The notes: generated from the sequence alone by a model not told the origin. A stretch of 64,000 bases of DNA from Mixta calida (GCF_002953215.1 NZ_CP026378.1:186001-250000); one strand, 5' to 3'; positions 9,789-19,358 are shown, counted from the first letter of the stretch. Numbers and translations are program-made.

Positions 9789-10936
9789 TATGGCATTGCG
9801 TTATAGGCCTTAACCACTGCTGCGACCACTTCGCTGTCGGCATCCAGGCCAGAAACCTGCGCCAGCGCCGCCTGCGGGCCCACTTTTTCCAGGAGCGCCT
9901 CCAGCTCCTGCGCCTGCGGGTCCTGTGCGCTGCGGTAGCGCATGGCGGCGGCGATGCCTTTCACCAGGTTATCGTGCGGCAGCTGATACTCCAGCGTGCC
10001 GAGCGTCGGCTTGATCAGGCGATCGCCCGCGCTCAGCTTGCGCAGCGGCTGGCGGCCAACACGCTCGACGTCATCTTTCAGGTATGGGTTTTCAAAGCGG
10101 GTCAGGATTTTTTCGATATAGGCGGCATGTTTCTGTGCGTCGAAGCCGTAGCGCTTGATCAGCACCGCGCCGCTCTCCTGCATCGCTCCTTTCACCACCG
10201 CGCGCACCGCCGGATCGAGAATGGCGTCGCGGATGGTTTGGTGCCCCGCCAGCTGGCCCAGATAAGCGGTGATCGCATGGCCGGTATTCAACGTAAACAG
10301 TTTGCGCTCGACGAACGCCATCAGATTATCAGTCAGCTCCATGCCCGGAATGGCGGGCAGTTCGCCTTTAAATTGGGTTTTATCGACGATCCACTCACTG
10401 AAGGTCTCGACGGTCACTTCCAGCGGATCGCTGCTGCCCGCTTCGCCCGGCGGCACGATGCGGTCAACGGCGGAATCGACGAAGCCGACATGCTCCTCGA
10501 CCCAGGCGTGATACTGCTCCGGCAACGCGGCCAGCACATGCGCTTTCAGCTGACTGGTGCCGCGCACCATATTTTCACAGGCGATAATGTTTAACGGGCG
10601 GGTATTAGCGCTATCACTGCGTTTGGCCAGGCCGCGCGCGATGCTGTCAGCGATACGCGCGAGGATTTGCGGGCCAACCGCCGTGGTAACGATATCAACC
10701 TCGGCGATCAGCGTAATCACCTCTTCGCTGGTGCTGTTGACGGCGCTGACGCCGGTCACCGTGTCTACCTGCGCCTGCTCGCCGACCACATGCACCGGGT
10801 ACTGGTGACGGGCGTTCAGCGCGTCCAGCACCGCCTGATTAACGTCGGCAAACACCAGTTCAATGCCAGCGTCCGCCAGCAGCTTGCCGATAAAACCACG
10901 ACCGATATTACCGGCGCCGAAATGTAATGCTTTCAT
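9788..10936 (-). CDS. mtlD: Mannitol-1-phosphate 5-dehydrogenase
   Basis: Oxidises mannitol-1-phosphate, the product of MtlA uptake, to fructose-6-phosphate with NAD+. The 382 residues equal the E. coli enzyme in length. The N-terminal Rossmann motif is [20 protein letters not shown] (glycines 7-14), and the C-terminal polyol-dehydrogenase domain includes the [12 protein letters not shown] segment with the catalytic lysine region just before it ([11 protein letters not shown]). Fourteen upstream in-frame codons precede the family start and are excluded. Middle gene of mtlADR, 92 bp after mtlA. Confidence 0.96.
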   Translation of the reverse strand: MKALHFGAGNIGRGFIGKLLADAGIELVFADVNQAVLDALNARHQYPVHVVGEQAQVDTVTGVSAVNSTSEEVITLIAEVDIVTTAVGPQILARIADSIARGLAKRSDSANTRPLNIIACENMVRGTSQLKAHVLAALPEQYHAWVEEHVGFVDSAVDRIVPPGEAGSSDPLEVTVETFSEWIVDKTQFKGELPAIPGMELTDNLMAFVERKLFTLNTGHAITAYLGQLAGHQTIRDAILDPAVRAVVKGAMQESGAVLIKRYGFDAQKHAAYIEKILTRFENPYLKDDVERVGRQPLRKLSAGDRLIKPTLGTLEYQLPHDNLVKGIAAAMRYRSAQDPQAQELEALLEKVGPQAALAQVSGLDADSEVVAAVVKAYNAMP

Positions 10937-11028
10937 CGTTGCGATAACCTTCAAAAAAAGAGAAAGGGGCAAGTCCACCTTGCCCGAAGAAGGGCCGGGC
11001 AGAGCGGCCCCTCAGCGTATGCGTCAGA

Positions 11029-12954
11029 TCAGGCTGGCTGACCGGTAAGCAGATCCAGCACTTCCTGCACGCTGTTGGTGGTGGCGAGACGCGCAATTAC
11101 GCTTTCGTCATCCAGCGCGTTGGTCAGGCTGGTGATGACCTGGATGTGCTCGTTATTGCGAGCGGCGATGCCGATCACCAGACGGGCGATGTCATCTTCC
11201 TCTTCGCCGAAGCGCACGCCTCGCGGATACTGACAGAACACCACGCCGGTTTTTAGCACGCGATCTTTCGCTTCAACCGTACCGTGCGGCACCGCGATGG
11301 ATTCACCCAGGTAGGTCGGCGTCAGTTTCTCACGTTCCAGCATCGCGTCGACATATTCTGGCTCAACATAACCGCCTTTCACCAGCTGCTCACCGGCGAA
11401 GCGGATCGCCTCTTCTTTGCTGGCGGCCTGCTGGCCGAGGAATACGTTGCTGGCGCCCAGCTTAAACAGATGCTCGTTGTTGCTCTCAAAGCTGTCGCTC
11501 AGGGCCGCGTTAACCTTTTCACGGTGTTCCACGCTGCGCTGCGCGTCTACCAGACGCGAGGTCAGGTCGCTATAAAGACCGCTGTCGAGGAAGTTATTCA
11601 GCGAGATATGCTGCGCATGCGGCGCCTGGCGCATGGCGCGTTCGGTGAGATCGCGATGCGTGATCACCAGGTCGACGTCGCCCGGCAAGGCGTTGATAGC
11701 GGTATTGGTGACGGAGATCTGCGTCAGTCCCGCGTCCTGCACTTTCTTACGCAGCACGCCAGCGCCCATGGCGCTGGAGCCCATACCGGCGTCACAGGCG
11801 ACGATGATTTTACGCACGTGGCTTAAATCGCCGTTCAGACCGGCGCTGGCCGCGGCAGGCGCGCCCGCCTGGCCTTTAGACTGCGCTTTCATATCCTGCA
11901 TGCGACGAGTGGCCGCTTCGATATCGTCTTCGTCTTTTACTTTACTGGTTTTCAGCAGTACGGCGGAAACCACGAAGGAGACGGCGAAAGCCGCGACGAT
12001 CGCCGCGATATTGGCGAAGTAGGCGCCTTTCGGCGTCATGGCCAGCACCGCCAGAATAGAGCCAGGAGAAGCAGGAGAAACCAGACCGCCGTTCAGCAGC
12101 GTCAGGGTGAAGACGCCGGTCATGCCGCCGAGAATCACGGCGATCAGCAGGCGCGGCGCCATCAGCACATACGGGAAGTAGATTTCATGGATGCCGCCAA
12201 GGAAGTGGATAATGGCCGCACCGCTCGCTGACTGTTTCGCGTTGCCGCGGCCAAAGAACATATAGGCGACCAGCACGCCCATGCCCGGGCCTGGGTTGGC
12301 TTCAATCAGGAAGAAAATGGATTTGCCGGCTTCGCTGGCCTGCTGGATGCCCAGAGGCGAGAAGATGCCGTGGTTGATGGCGTTGTTCAGGAACAGAATC
12401 TTCGCCGGTTCAACGAAAATCGAGGTCAGAGGCAGCAGGTTGTTCTGCACCATGATATTCACGCCCGCGGCGAGAATATGGGAGAGGCCTTCCACCAGCG
12501 GACCGATGGCGAGGAACGCCAGAATCGCCAGCAGCATACCGATGATGCCCGCCGAGAAGTTGTTGACCAGCATCTCGAAGCCGCTTTTGATTTTGCCGTC
12601 TACCGCGCGGTCAAAGGTTTTGATCGCCCAGCCGCCCAGCGGACCGGCAATCATCGAACCGAGGAACATCGGCATATCCGCGCCAACGATCACGCCCATG
12701 GTGGTAATCGCGCCCACCACGCCGCCGCGATCGCCGCCGACCAGACGTCCGCCGGTATAACCGATCAGCAGCGGCAGCAGGTAGGTGATCATCGGGCCGA
12801 CCAGCTTCGCCAGCGTTTCGTTCGGCAGCCAGCCGGTAGGAATAAACAGGGCGGTGATGATGCCCCAGGCGATAAAGGCGCCGATATTCGGCATCACCAT
12901 ATTGCTTAGAAAACGACCAAAGCTTTGAACCTTGACCTTGACAGATGAGGACAT
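11029..12954 (-). CDS. mtlA: PTS mannitol transporter subunit IICBA
   Basis: Inner-membrane PTS permease that imports D-mannitol and phosphorylates it to mannitol-1-phosphate. The 641-residue protein (E. coli 637) has the IIC membrane domain (about 1-345), a linker, the IIB domain whose phosphocysteine is in VACDAGMGSSAMG (near residue 388), and the IIA domain with the HPr-phosphorylated histidine in IAVPHGTVEA (near residue 558). The start MSSSVKVKV matches the family; eleven upstream codons are excluded. It is the first gene of mtlADR and has an extended CRP-rich upstream region. Confidence 0.97.
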   Translation of the reverse strand: MSSSVKVKVQSFGRFLSNMVMPNIGAFIAWGIITALFIPTGWLPNETLAKLVGPMITYLLPLLIGYTGGRLVGGDRGGVVGAITTMGVIVGADMPMFLGSMIAGPLGGWAIKTFDRAVDGKIKSGFEMLVNNFSAGIIGMLLAILAFLAIGPLVEGLSHILAAGVNIMVQNNLLPLTSIFVEPAKILFLNNAINHGIFSPLGIQQASEAGKSIFFLIEANPGPGMGVLVAYMFFGRGNAKQSASGAAIIHFLGGIHEIYFPYVLMAPRLLIAVILGGMTGVFTLTLLNGGLVSPASPGSILAVLAMTPKGAYFANIAAIVAAFAVSFVVSAVLLKTSKVKDEDDIEAATRRMQDMKAQSKGQAGAPAAASAGLNGDLSHVRKIIVACDAGMGSSAMGAGVLRKKVQDAGLTQISVTNTAINALPGDVDLVITHRDLTERAMRQAPHAQHISLNNFLDSGLYSDLTSRLVDAQRSVEHREKVNAALSDSFESNNEHLFKLGASNVFLGQQAASKEEAIRFAGEQLVKGGYVEPEYVDAMLEREKLTPTYLGESIAVPHGTVEAKDRVLKTGVVFCQYPRGVRFGEEEDDIARLVIGIAARNNEHIQVITSLTNALDDESVIARLATTNSVQEVLDLLTGQPA

Positions 12955-13096
12955 AAAAACACACCTCTTATTGTTACGCGCTGACAAATAAGAGAGCGCG
13001 TGATTTTGTTAAGACGCTACGGCGAGGCGCCGTCGGATTACTGTATGCAGGCGGACTCTAGCACGCGATTATGACGCTGCGTAGTGAGCGCCTCGA

Positions 13097-13112
13097 AGTG
13101 ATAAAGATCACA
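13097..13112. promoter_or_regulatory. CRP-like site 1 of mtlA
   Basis: AGTGA-N6-TCACA, one mismatch from the CRP consensus TGTGA-N6-TCACA, 143 bp before the mtlA start codon. Confidence 0.65.
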
Positions 13113-13140
13113 ATTAGAGGTAGGTTATCGGACCATATTT

Positions 13141-13156
13141 GGTGATTAAGATCACA
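13141..13156. promoter_or_regulatory. CRP-like site 2 of mtlA
   Basis: GGTGA-N6-TCACA, one mismatch from consensus, centred 44 bp from site 1. Confidence 0.65.
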
Positions 13157-13214
13157 GAAAAGCCCTTATTGAAAACAGGAATGGCGAAATTAGCGGCGAG
13201 ACAGGGGAATGGAA

Positions 13215-13230
13215 TGTGATATTAATCACA
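13215..13230. promoter_or_regulatory. CRP-like site 3 of mtlA
   Basis: Perfect TGTGA-N6-TCACA dyad, 74 bp from site 2 (about seven helical turns). Confidence 0.75.
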
Positions 13231-13258
13231 TTTTTCATGTGGTGGTTTGTTTCAAAAA

Positions 13259-13274
13259 TGTGACGAATATCACA
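13259..13274. promoter_or_regulatory. CRP-like site 4 of mtlA
   Basis: Perfect TGTGA-N6-TCACA dyad, 44 bp from site 3. Confidence 0.75.
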
Positions 13275-13291
13275 ATAAACTTTTGGTCGAA

Positions 13292-13307
13292 AATGCGCCA
13301 GATCACA
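13292..13307. promoter_or_regulatory. CRP-like half site 5 of mtlA
   Basis: The TCACA arm is intact but the other arm is AATGC, so this is at best a weak fifth site, 33 bp from site 4. Confidence 0.35.
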
Positions 13308-13613
13308 TTTTTGCCTGGACCGGAAACGGCGCGTCGCGCGGCGCTTTTTTGCAGAAGAGATAACGCCGCGTCGAAAGCAGTAAACAGCGCAGCAGGGGAG
13401 GTTAATCGCACCGGAGAAAGTGAAGCGGGAAAGCGATCATCGGTGCATGGCTAATGAAAGAAGCGAGACAAGTACCGGTAAAGCCGGGTAAAGGGAATAA
13501 CGAGCGCGGGAAATGGGCAACCTCAGGTTGAAAAGTAGCGATAACGGGACAGCCGCAGAGAAAGCGTAGGAAGAAACGGGCGCCAGGATAATCCCTGCGA
13601 CACCCGCTCTGTG

Positions 13614-14330
13614 TTACTGGAAGCCGCCCTGCACTGCGCTCTGCGCCTGCGTCAGCGCCTGTGCTTTGGCCGATACGTTGCTCATCAACGTATTGTACTG
13701 GCTCGCCTGCTCCTGCGTCGGGAACTGCACGCCATTGTCGTTAAAGGTGACCCGATCGCCCTGCTGTTGCAGGAAATCGCCAGTCTGCACCACATCCTGG
13801 CTCAGCGATTGCAGCGCTGGCAGCAGCGGCATCAGCGACGCCGCAGGCTGGGTCACCACTTTGGTATAAACGCGGTCATATACCGCTTTTAAATCATCCG
13901 GCTGTTTCAGCGCCGCCTTGCTGCTGTCGGCCTGAGTCTTAGCGTTCTGAATCTGCTGCGTCAACACGCTGAGCGAGCCACTCGCCTGGCGCAGCGCGTC
14001 GCGGCGCGTCAGGTAGTCTTGCGGCAGACGAATGGCGGAAAGCTCGTCTACCACCGGACGCAGACCCTGATCCACCGCTTTGTTCACCTGCTGCGAAAAA
14101 TCATAAATGATGGCGTAGTCACTGGTGTAATTGCCAAAGCGCTGCTTCTGATCTTCACTGAGCGCCGGCAGGCGTTCACCGCTGCGCATCACGGTATTCT
14201 GTAAAAAGTCACTAAAAGCCTTACGCTGTTCACCCTCTTTATCACCGCAGCCGGTAAGTTGAAAGATGACCAACAGGGCCGCCAACGGCAGCCACAGGCG
14301 CATCCAGACGCGGGAAACTCCGGTCGCCAT
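13614..14330 (-). CDS. yiaF: YiaF family lipoprotein (DUF3053)
   Basis: The 238-residue product matches E. coli YiaF along its whole length. It has an N-terminal hydrophobic stretch (residues 12-27) ending in the lipobox LTGC, so it is probably a lipoprotein with the mature chain starting at Cys28, DKEGEQRKAFSDFLQ following. The rest is predicted helical and hydrophilic. Function is unknown. It is divergent from yiaG, as in E. coli. Confidence 0.9.
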   Translation of the reverse strand: MATGVSRVWMRLWLPLAALLVIFQLTGCGDKEGEQRKAFSDFLQNTVMRSGERLPALSEDQKQRFGNYTSDYAIIYDFSQQVNKAVDQGLRPVVDELSAIRLPQDYLTRRDALRQASGSLSVLTQQIQNAKTQADSSKAALKQPDDLKAVYDRVYTKVVTQPAASLMPLLPALQSLSQDVVQTGDFLQQQGDRVTFNDNGVQFPTQEQASQYNTLMSNVSAKAQALTQAQSAVQGGFQ

Positions 14331-14725
14331 AGCGTTTACTCCTGTAAATTAACGAATTATCTATTTGTTCAGGCAGCGAGGCTGCCGCCCTGAGGTGCCT
14401 AAAGCATAGATCAATGCGATTAGGCTGAATATGGCTATTCAGTAATTAACGATAATTAACACGGCGTTCAGCACGTTTTTTAAGCAGGAAACGGACCAGG
14501 AAAAAAGGGAGCGGGCAAGAAAAGAGTAAAGACGGAAGCAAGATCGAAAAATAGTCAGAAAACAGGCGGCAAAACGCTGGCGATCGTCTAATACTTAAAT
14601 TCCCGATTTATGTTGCACTGCCCTGACCTCGTCCCCTTGCAACAAACCGGCATTCTGAGCCTGGGTTTCAGGTTCTTTTCTCTGTCCTCTTTCACGTTGT
14701 TCATAGTGAGTTTTAGGAGTTTGCT
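14331..14725. promoter_or_regulatory. Divergent region between yiaF and yiaG
   Basis: This 395-bp gap carries the promoters of two divergent genes. An AGGAG ribosome-binding site ends 7 bp before the yiaG ATG. No operator-like dyad stands out and no gene was seen. Confidence 0.4.
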
Positions 14726-15022
14726 ATGGAAGTAAAAGATCCCATGGTTGAGTTACTCAGCAGTCTTGAGCAAATTGTATTGACACGGAATGTTGGCGAT
14801 ACCTTTTCCGCGCAGCAAGAAAAAACGGTCTCAGTGCCAGAACCACAGCGCCTGCGTGAAATGACCGGCATGAAAATTGATGAATTTGCCCGCGTGATGG
14901 GCGTGAGCGTCTCTTCAGTGAAAAGCTGGGAAGCGAGACGCACCCGCCCGTCAGGTAGCGCACAGAAGCTGATGCAGCTGCTGCATTCAAACCCGTATCT
15001 GGGCCGCCAGCTGCTTGACTGA
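14726..15022 (+). CDS. yiaG: YiaG, HTH-type (XRE) transcriptional regulator
   Basis: A 98-residue DNA-binding protein matching E. coli YiaG (96 aa). The XRE/antitoxin-like helix-turn-helix lies at about residues 48-85: MKIDEFARVMGVSVSSVKSW followed by EARRTRPSG. Members resemble HigA-type antitoxins, but no toxin gene adjoins it. Good ribosome-binding site AGGAG. It is followed at once by a strong bidirectional terminator separating it from the convergent Ig-like gene. Confidence 0.9.
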   Translation: MEVKDPMVELLSSLEQIVLTRNVGDTFSAQQEKTVSVPEPQRLREMTGMKIDEFARVMGVSVSSVKSWEARRTRPSGSAQKLMQLLHSNPYLGRQLLD

Positions 15023-15039
15023 GTGTGTAAATACCGAAA

Positions 15040-15067
15040 AAAACCCGCCACCGGCGGGTTTTTTTGT
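15040..15067. terminator. Bidirectional terminator between yiaG and the Ig-like gene
   Basis: A-rich flank, stem AACCCGCC / GGCGGGTT with a 3-nt loop, then T7. The symmetry lets it stop both the yiaG transcript and the convergent one. Confidence 0.82.
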
Positions 15068-15068
15068 T

Positions 15069-18000
15069 TCAGGCCAGCTGATGAGCCAGATGCTCCATCA
15101 GATCGGGCGGCACGGGCGGCGCATAGTTCTGTCCCTCTTCTACGCCGCGCGCCGCCAGACTCCAGGCATCGCCTGAGGCGGCGAGCGCCAGGCTAATCGG
15201 CTCCAGCGATGCGTCCAGCGTTTTTGTCTCCGCCGCGCTTTCCTTTGCCTCCGCCGTTTGCGCCAGCAGCGCCGCGATGGCGCTTTCGCCGCCGCTCAGT
15301 CCCAGGTCGGCCAGCGTCGTCGGCAATGCGCCGCTTTCCGACAGGCCGTTATGCGCCATCTCTCCGACATCAGCGATGAGGCTGTTTAGCGCGCTGAGCG
15401 ATAGCTGATGGGCATCCTCCGGCGTGGCTTCCTGATGAACGGTCTGTCCGTCGCCATGGTCCGGCCTGTTGTCCACTGTCGCAGACTGGGCGTTGAAGGC
15501 CGTGCTGGTTTCTTCCTCAGCGTGCGTCGCCAGATCCGGGACGGCTTCAGCCAGCACGCTGTTTGCCGGGGCGTGGCCGGTATCGAACGTCACGCTACGA
15601 CTGGCGCTGCTGCTGCCGGGAAATTCCGGGTTATCAGGATGGGCGACGGTAACGTTAAGTTGATAATCGCCGTCCGGGATAGTGGCCAGCGCGCCTGCCG
15701 GGATGGTGACTTTCCAGCGTCCGTCATTATCGGTAACGGTTTGCCAGCTCAGTTCGCCCAGCGTTACCGTCACTGCGCTGCCGGCAAATATATAATGGGT
15801 GGTGCCGCCGATCGTTTGATCGCTTTGCGCTTCCGTCGCGTTGATGATGTTATCGCCCCAGGGGTCAATGGCTACCTGCGGCGGGAAATCGCTGGGATCG
15901 GTGTCGCGGGTGAATTCCAGGATGCGCGCCGTGACGATGCTCGGCTGGCCCTCTTCCAGCAGGGTAACGGTCACCATCTGCGTACCGTTCATCGGCAGCA
16001 GTTTGGTCTCTTCAAAGGGCACCCACACGCTCCAGTTCAGCTCGCCATTCACCAGCGTGAGCCCGCTTTGATAATGTTGTCCACGCAGCTCGACGTCAAC
16101 GATAGCGTCCGCCGTCACCCTGTCGGCATCCAGCACGCCGCCGCTCAGTCTCAGGCCGTTGCCCTTTTCCTCGTAGGTAATCAGATTATCGCCGCTGACC
16201 GCATCCAGCGTCGGGCCTAAGGGCGATGCCTGCGTTTCGCCGTTTACCGTCAGCGTAATGCCAGCGGTAAAACTACCGGTTTTTACCGTTAACGGCACGT
16301 CGCCGACAGGCAGCGCATTCATCTCTTCGCCTGGTATTCTGACCATCCATTCATGGTCCGTCACGCTGGCGCGATAACTTTTCCCGTTCAACGTTAGCGT
16401 CACCGGACGGGTGTCATCCCGCACCGTGCCGGTAAAAATATGATCCCACGGGGCGTCGTAGTGCATCACCTCGTCGCCGCCGGGCAGCAGATCGATCTTC
16501 AACGGAATCTTCTGCACCACGGTTACCGGCAGGACGGTGCTGGCGGTTTCATCACCGTCCCGCACCGTGACGATAATCGACGTCGGGCCTTGCTCAAGCC
16601 GGGCGTCATTAGGAACGGTCAGCGCCCAGGTATCCCCAAAAACGTTCGTGACATAGATCTCATGGCCCAGTTGAACCCAGATTTCGCTGTTATTGTCGAC
16701 GTTGGCGACTTTACCGCTGAGGTGCAGTTTATAGGCCGATATCTCTTCCTGTGAGATCAGCGAACCCTGACGCAGCGAGTCAAGCGTGATAGTGGGCGCC
16801 AGCTCTGGATCGCCGCCGGTGATAATGTCGATATTTCGGCTGTCGGACAGAGCGCCGTTGCCCAGCTGCGCTTTTACCTCGACGTCGCCGGAGCCTAACG
16901 TTTGAAGCGTGGAAGCCGGGATAGTGACGCTCCACTCGCCGTAATTGCCCGTTCTGCCGGTAAACGTCTGGCCAGGCAGCGCGCCCGGAAATGTAACGCT
17001 GACGAGCTCTCCTGCCGCGACATTAAGACTGGCGCCGGAAATAATTAAATCGGTCTGACTTTCCCGCGCGCTGATAACGTCATCGGTGGAAACCGCGCCG
17101 ATGGCGATGCGCGGTTCGGTAGAGGAAAAAATATCGTCCAGCCTGATCGTCCGCTCCAGGGAGGTCGTCTCGCCCAGATAATTGGTCGTAATCACCTGCA
17201 ACCGGTATTCGCCTGGAGAAAGCGCCATCAAATCAGCAACGGAGACGGGTACATGCCATTTGCCTTCCTCATCGACACGCGGCTGATAGTTTTTTGTGCC
17301 AAAAACGACCGCCACCACGGTGCCCGGTGTCACGTTAATGGCGGTACCGGAAAGCAACGCCGGGAACATGGCCCACTGCTCATCATCAATCGCAAAGTTG
17401 TTATAAGGAGGATCGATAGTCAGGTACGGCGCCGTCGCCGTTTTGGCCACGATAAATTCACGTACGACGGTGGCGGTTTCATTCACATCCTGCACCCAGG
17501 CCGTAATGGCCGCCGAGCCATTCTGCAATGTCGCCAGATCGCCAGCGGGAATGGTGGTTTGCCAGTGGTGATTTTTGACCGTTGCCGCGTAGATATCATC
17601 GCCCAGCTGAACCCATACCTGACTGCCGTTCGGCACGTTGTCGACGGTGCCGCTGACGATCAGGCCGCTTTGTCGTTCGACGGCAGTCAGCACGTCGTCG
17701 CTGGTGATGCTGTTAAGGGTGATTTCCGCCGCGCAGGGCGTCGCATGACCTTTCGTGACGGTAAAGGTACGGTCGATAAGGGTACGTGAGCCGTCATAAT
17801 CGGCCACCGCCATCACGCTGATGGTATGCTCGCCGGGCGTCAGCGTTTTCAGCACTTCCGGGGGCAGCGTCAGGTGCCAGCTGCCGTTGGCGTCAATCGG
17901 CACCTGCCAGCTTTTCCCTTCCAGCATCACGGTAACCAGCGAGCCTTTCTCCGCGAACTCCGTCAGGCCGGAGATGACCTGACCATGGGTTTTTTCCCGG

Positions 18001-18344
18001 CCGGTCAGCACATCGTTGCCCGCTATCGGACCGATGCCGACACCCGCCGCCGCGCCGTTGCTCATATCCGGAATTTCGACGGTGCGCGTCAGCTCAGTGG
18101 TTTTGCCGGAACGGTTAGTGACGCTGATGGTTAGCTGGCGCTCCACCTCCAGCAGCGAGGTAATGGCGGAAGGCGGGATGGGCAGGCTCCAGTCGCCGTT
18201 TTTATCAACGCGCGCCTGCCACGTATGGTCTTCCAGCGTCACCGTCACCAGCGCGCCGGGCTCAACATGACGCGCGGTGCCGAAGAGCAGCGCCGGAGAA
18301 TAGTAATCGGCGGGGTTGGTCGCGCGGAAGCCATCTTCGAACAA
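15069..18344 (-). CDS. Ig-like repeat protein, 5' end frameshifted
   Basis: The open frame encodes 1091 residues made of about nine tandem bacterial Ig-like domains of roughly 100 residues each. Recurring elements are a strand with W plus D/NGxW (DKNGDWSLPIP, DANGSWHLTLP, DNDGRWKVTIP) and an inter-domain phrase like GDNVLT-x-x-E. Residues 930-1091 are a low-complexity acidic tail. Such domains are typical of surface adhesins, but no signal peptide, RTX repeats or secretion genes are visible. The only start in this frame is a TTG without a ribosome-binding site. The natural start seems to be the ATG at 18421, which is out of frame by one base across a G5 tract at 18363-18367. The function as adhesin is inference; the gene may be broken or switchable. 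Confidence 0.75.
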   Translation of the reverse strand: MFEDGFRATNPADYYSPALLFGTARHVEPGALVTVTLEDHTWQARVDKNGDWSLPIPPSAITSLLEVERQLTISVTNRSGKTTELTRTVEIPDMSNGAAAGVGIGPIAGNDVLTGREKTHGQVISGLTEFAEKGSLVTVMLEGKSWQVPIDANGSWHLTLPPEVLKTLTPGEHTISVMAVADYDGSRTLIDRTFTVTKGHATPCAAEITLNSITSDDVLTAVERQSGLIVSGTVDNVPNGSQVWVQLGDDIYAATVKNHHWQTTIPAGDLATLQNGSAAITAWVQDVNETATVVREFIVAKTATAPYLTIDPPYNNFAIDDEQWAMFPALLSGTAINVTPGTVVAVVFGTKNYQPRVDEEGKWHVPVSVADLMALSPGEYRLQVITTNYLGETTSLERTIRLDDIFSSTEPRIAIGAVSTDDVISARESQTDLIISGASLNVAAGELVSVTFPGALPGQTFTGRTGNYGEWSVTIPASTLQTLGSGDVEVKAQLGNGALSDSRNIDIITGGDPELAPTITLDSLRQGSLISQEEISAYKLHLSGKVANVDNNSEIWVQLGHEIYVTNVFGDTWALTVPNDARLEQGPTSIIVTVRDGDETASTVLPVTVVQKIPLKIDLLPGGDEVMHYDAPWDHIFTGTVRDDTRPVTLTLNGKSYRASVTDHEWMVRIPGEEMNALPVGDVPLTVKTGSFTAGITLTVNGETQASPLGPTLDAVSGDNLITYEEKGNGLRLSGGVLDADRVTADAIVDVELRGQHYQSGLTLVNGELNWSVWVPFEETKLLPMNGTQMVTVTLLEEGQPSIVTARILEFTRDTDPSDFPPQVAIDPWGDNIINATEAQSDQTIGGTTHYIFAGSAVTVTLGELSWQTVTDNDGRWKVTIPAGALATIPDGDYQLNVTVAHPDNPEFPGSSSASRSVTFDTGHAPANSVLAEAVPDLATHAEEETSTAFNAQSATVDNRPDHGDGQTVHQEATPEDAHQLSLSALNSLIADVGEMAHNGLSESGALPTTLADLGLSGGESAIAALLAQTAEAKESAAETKTLDASLEPISLALAASGDAWSLAARGVEEGQNYAPPVPPDLMEHLAHQLA

Positions 18345-18421
18345 CGGTTCGACGGTCAGCGTGGGGGTTTAACCCCGCCACGTCCACAACCATAATGTTT
18401 ACCAGAGGTGTGTTTGCTCAT
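18345..18421 (-). pseudogene. Displaced 5' end of the Ig-like repeat gene
   Basis: An ATG at 18421 with a GAGAC ribosome-binding stretch opens MSKHTSGKHYGCGRGGVKPP and stops after 21 codons. Adding one base to the G5 run (C5 on the coding strand) would continue this as PTLTVEPLFEDG into the long repeat frame. PTLTVEP aligns with PYLTIDP at the equivalent place of a later repeat, so the join is natural. Either a real frameshift, a phase-variable tract, or a sequencing error. Confidence 0.6.
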
Positions 18422-18773
18422 GATTATCGTCTCGTATGCAGGGTTAAGGTTGGACGAGCGATATCAGATATAATCAAGCATGCATGCGCAGGCACGGTTT
18501 TTTTCGTGGACGACCTTGATGAAATAAAGGGTTTATTTAACAAGTCATTCCGCTGATAAACAGAGAGAATAAACAGGAATGATTGTTTTTTAGCCGAAAA
18601 AAAGCGGACGCTTCAGCCATGAATGGCGTGACTGACGAAGCGATAATATAGGAATTTTCTCACGACATCTTAAGGCGTTTCGGCAGATAACTCCCCTGTC
18701 GAAGCAGGGCGGTTCAGGTTTACGCCGGCATCAGGTTGTGGCTCAGGAAGTTGTTTATATTGCGCTGTGTCGC
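18422..18773. other. Intergenic region, no gene seen
   Basis: The 352 bp between the Ig-like gene start and the end of the HD-hydrolase gene contain the likely promoter of the former and a CCCTG/CAGGG hairpin at 18694-18709. No coding sequence or known RNA was recognised. Confidence 0.4.
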
Positions 18774-19358
18774 TTACAGCGCATATTTTGCCGCCTGTTT
18801 TTCAAACCAGGCTTCCGGCACATTGTAAGGTCGCTGTTGCAGCTGGGCGATGCCCTGTTCAATGGTCGCCTGCGCCTGGCGCCAGAGTTCCGCGCTGCCT
18901 TCACGCAGCAGCGTAATCTGCACCTGCTTCTCCACCAGGTAGATGCGGGCGAAGTGCGGATCGTACTGCACAATGGCGCGGGTATTATCAATAATGTCCG
19001 CCAGCTTAATGGTCTGCGCGTCGGGCGAGGCGTCGGCGGTATGACGGAAATGCGCCACCTTGCGCGCGGCACGGTTTTTCGCCTGCGGCTGTTTTTTATC
19101 GGTCAGCATGCTGACCAGTTCGGCGACTTCAGGGCCAAACTGCTGCGCAATATCCTCAAGGGTGGCGCCGGTATCTTCTACCGTGTCGTGCAGCCAGGCG
19201 GCGGCCAGCATGTTTTCATCATCGGTGACGCTGCGCACCAGCTCAACCACGGCGGCGGGATGAACGATATAGGGCTCATCCGTATATTTGCGCCGCTGGC
19301 CGGCGGCGGCGTGGATTTCTGTCGCAAAGCGTCTTGCCCGTTCTTCCAGTGACTGCAT
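18774..19358 (-). CDS. Small HD-domain alarmone hydrolase-like protein (MESH1/SAH type)
   Basis: A 194-residue HD-superfamily protein that aligns with the hydrolase half of SpoT/RelA enzymes and with MESH1-type single-domain (p)ppGpp hydrolases. Metal and catalytic signature residues are visible: [13 protein letters not shown] (H33), LHDTVEDT (H57, D58, E61, D62) and KLAD (D121). There is no synthetase, TGS or ACT domain, so it would be a stand-alone small alarmone hydrolase; related enzymes also use NADPH. The start at 19358 is set by a GGGGAGAA ribosome-binding site; upstream codons are rejected. It is divergent from ohrR with 67 bp between. Substrate is inferred from motifs only. Confidence 0.82.
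   Translation of the reverse strand: MQSLEERARRFATEIHAAAGQRRKYTDEPYIVHPAAVVELVRSVTDDENMLAAAWLHDTVEDTGATLEDIAQQFGPEVAELVSMLTDKKQPQAKNRAARKVAHFRHTADASPDAQTIKLADIIDNTRAIVQYDPHFARIYLVEKQVQITLLREGSAELWRQAQATIEQGIAQLQQRPYNVPEAWFEKQAAKYAL

Larger units (their letters stand above)
12955..13613 (-). promoter_or_regulatory. mtlA control region (no gene)
   Basis: This 659-bp stretch separates mtlA from the end of yiaF. The half nearest mtlA is dominated by CRP-like dyads, listed separately. Purine-rich unstructured sequence fills 13310-13610. No credible coding sequence was seen. Confidence 0.6.

Noticed and set aside
13209-13454. 81-codon plus-strand frame
   Set aside because: It runs through the CRP sites of mtlA, lacks a ribosome-binding site and has no family resemblance.
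18660-18773. Possible riboswitch-like fold (CCCTG hairpin, CTGATGCCGGCG on the minus strand)
   Set aside because: Some letters recall a TPP box but the conserved core is incomplete and the position is downstream of a gene, not upstream.
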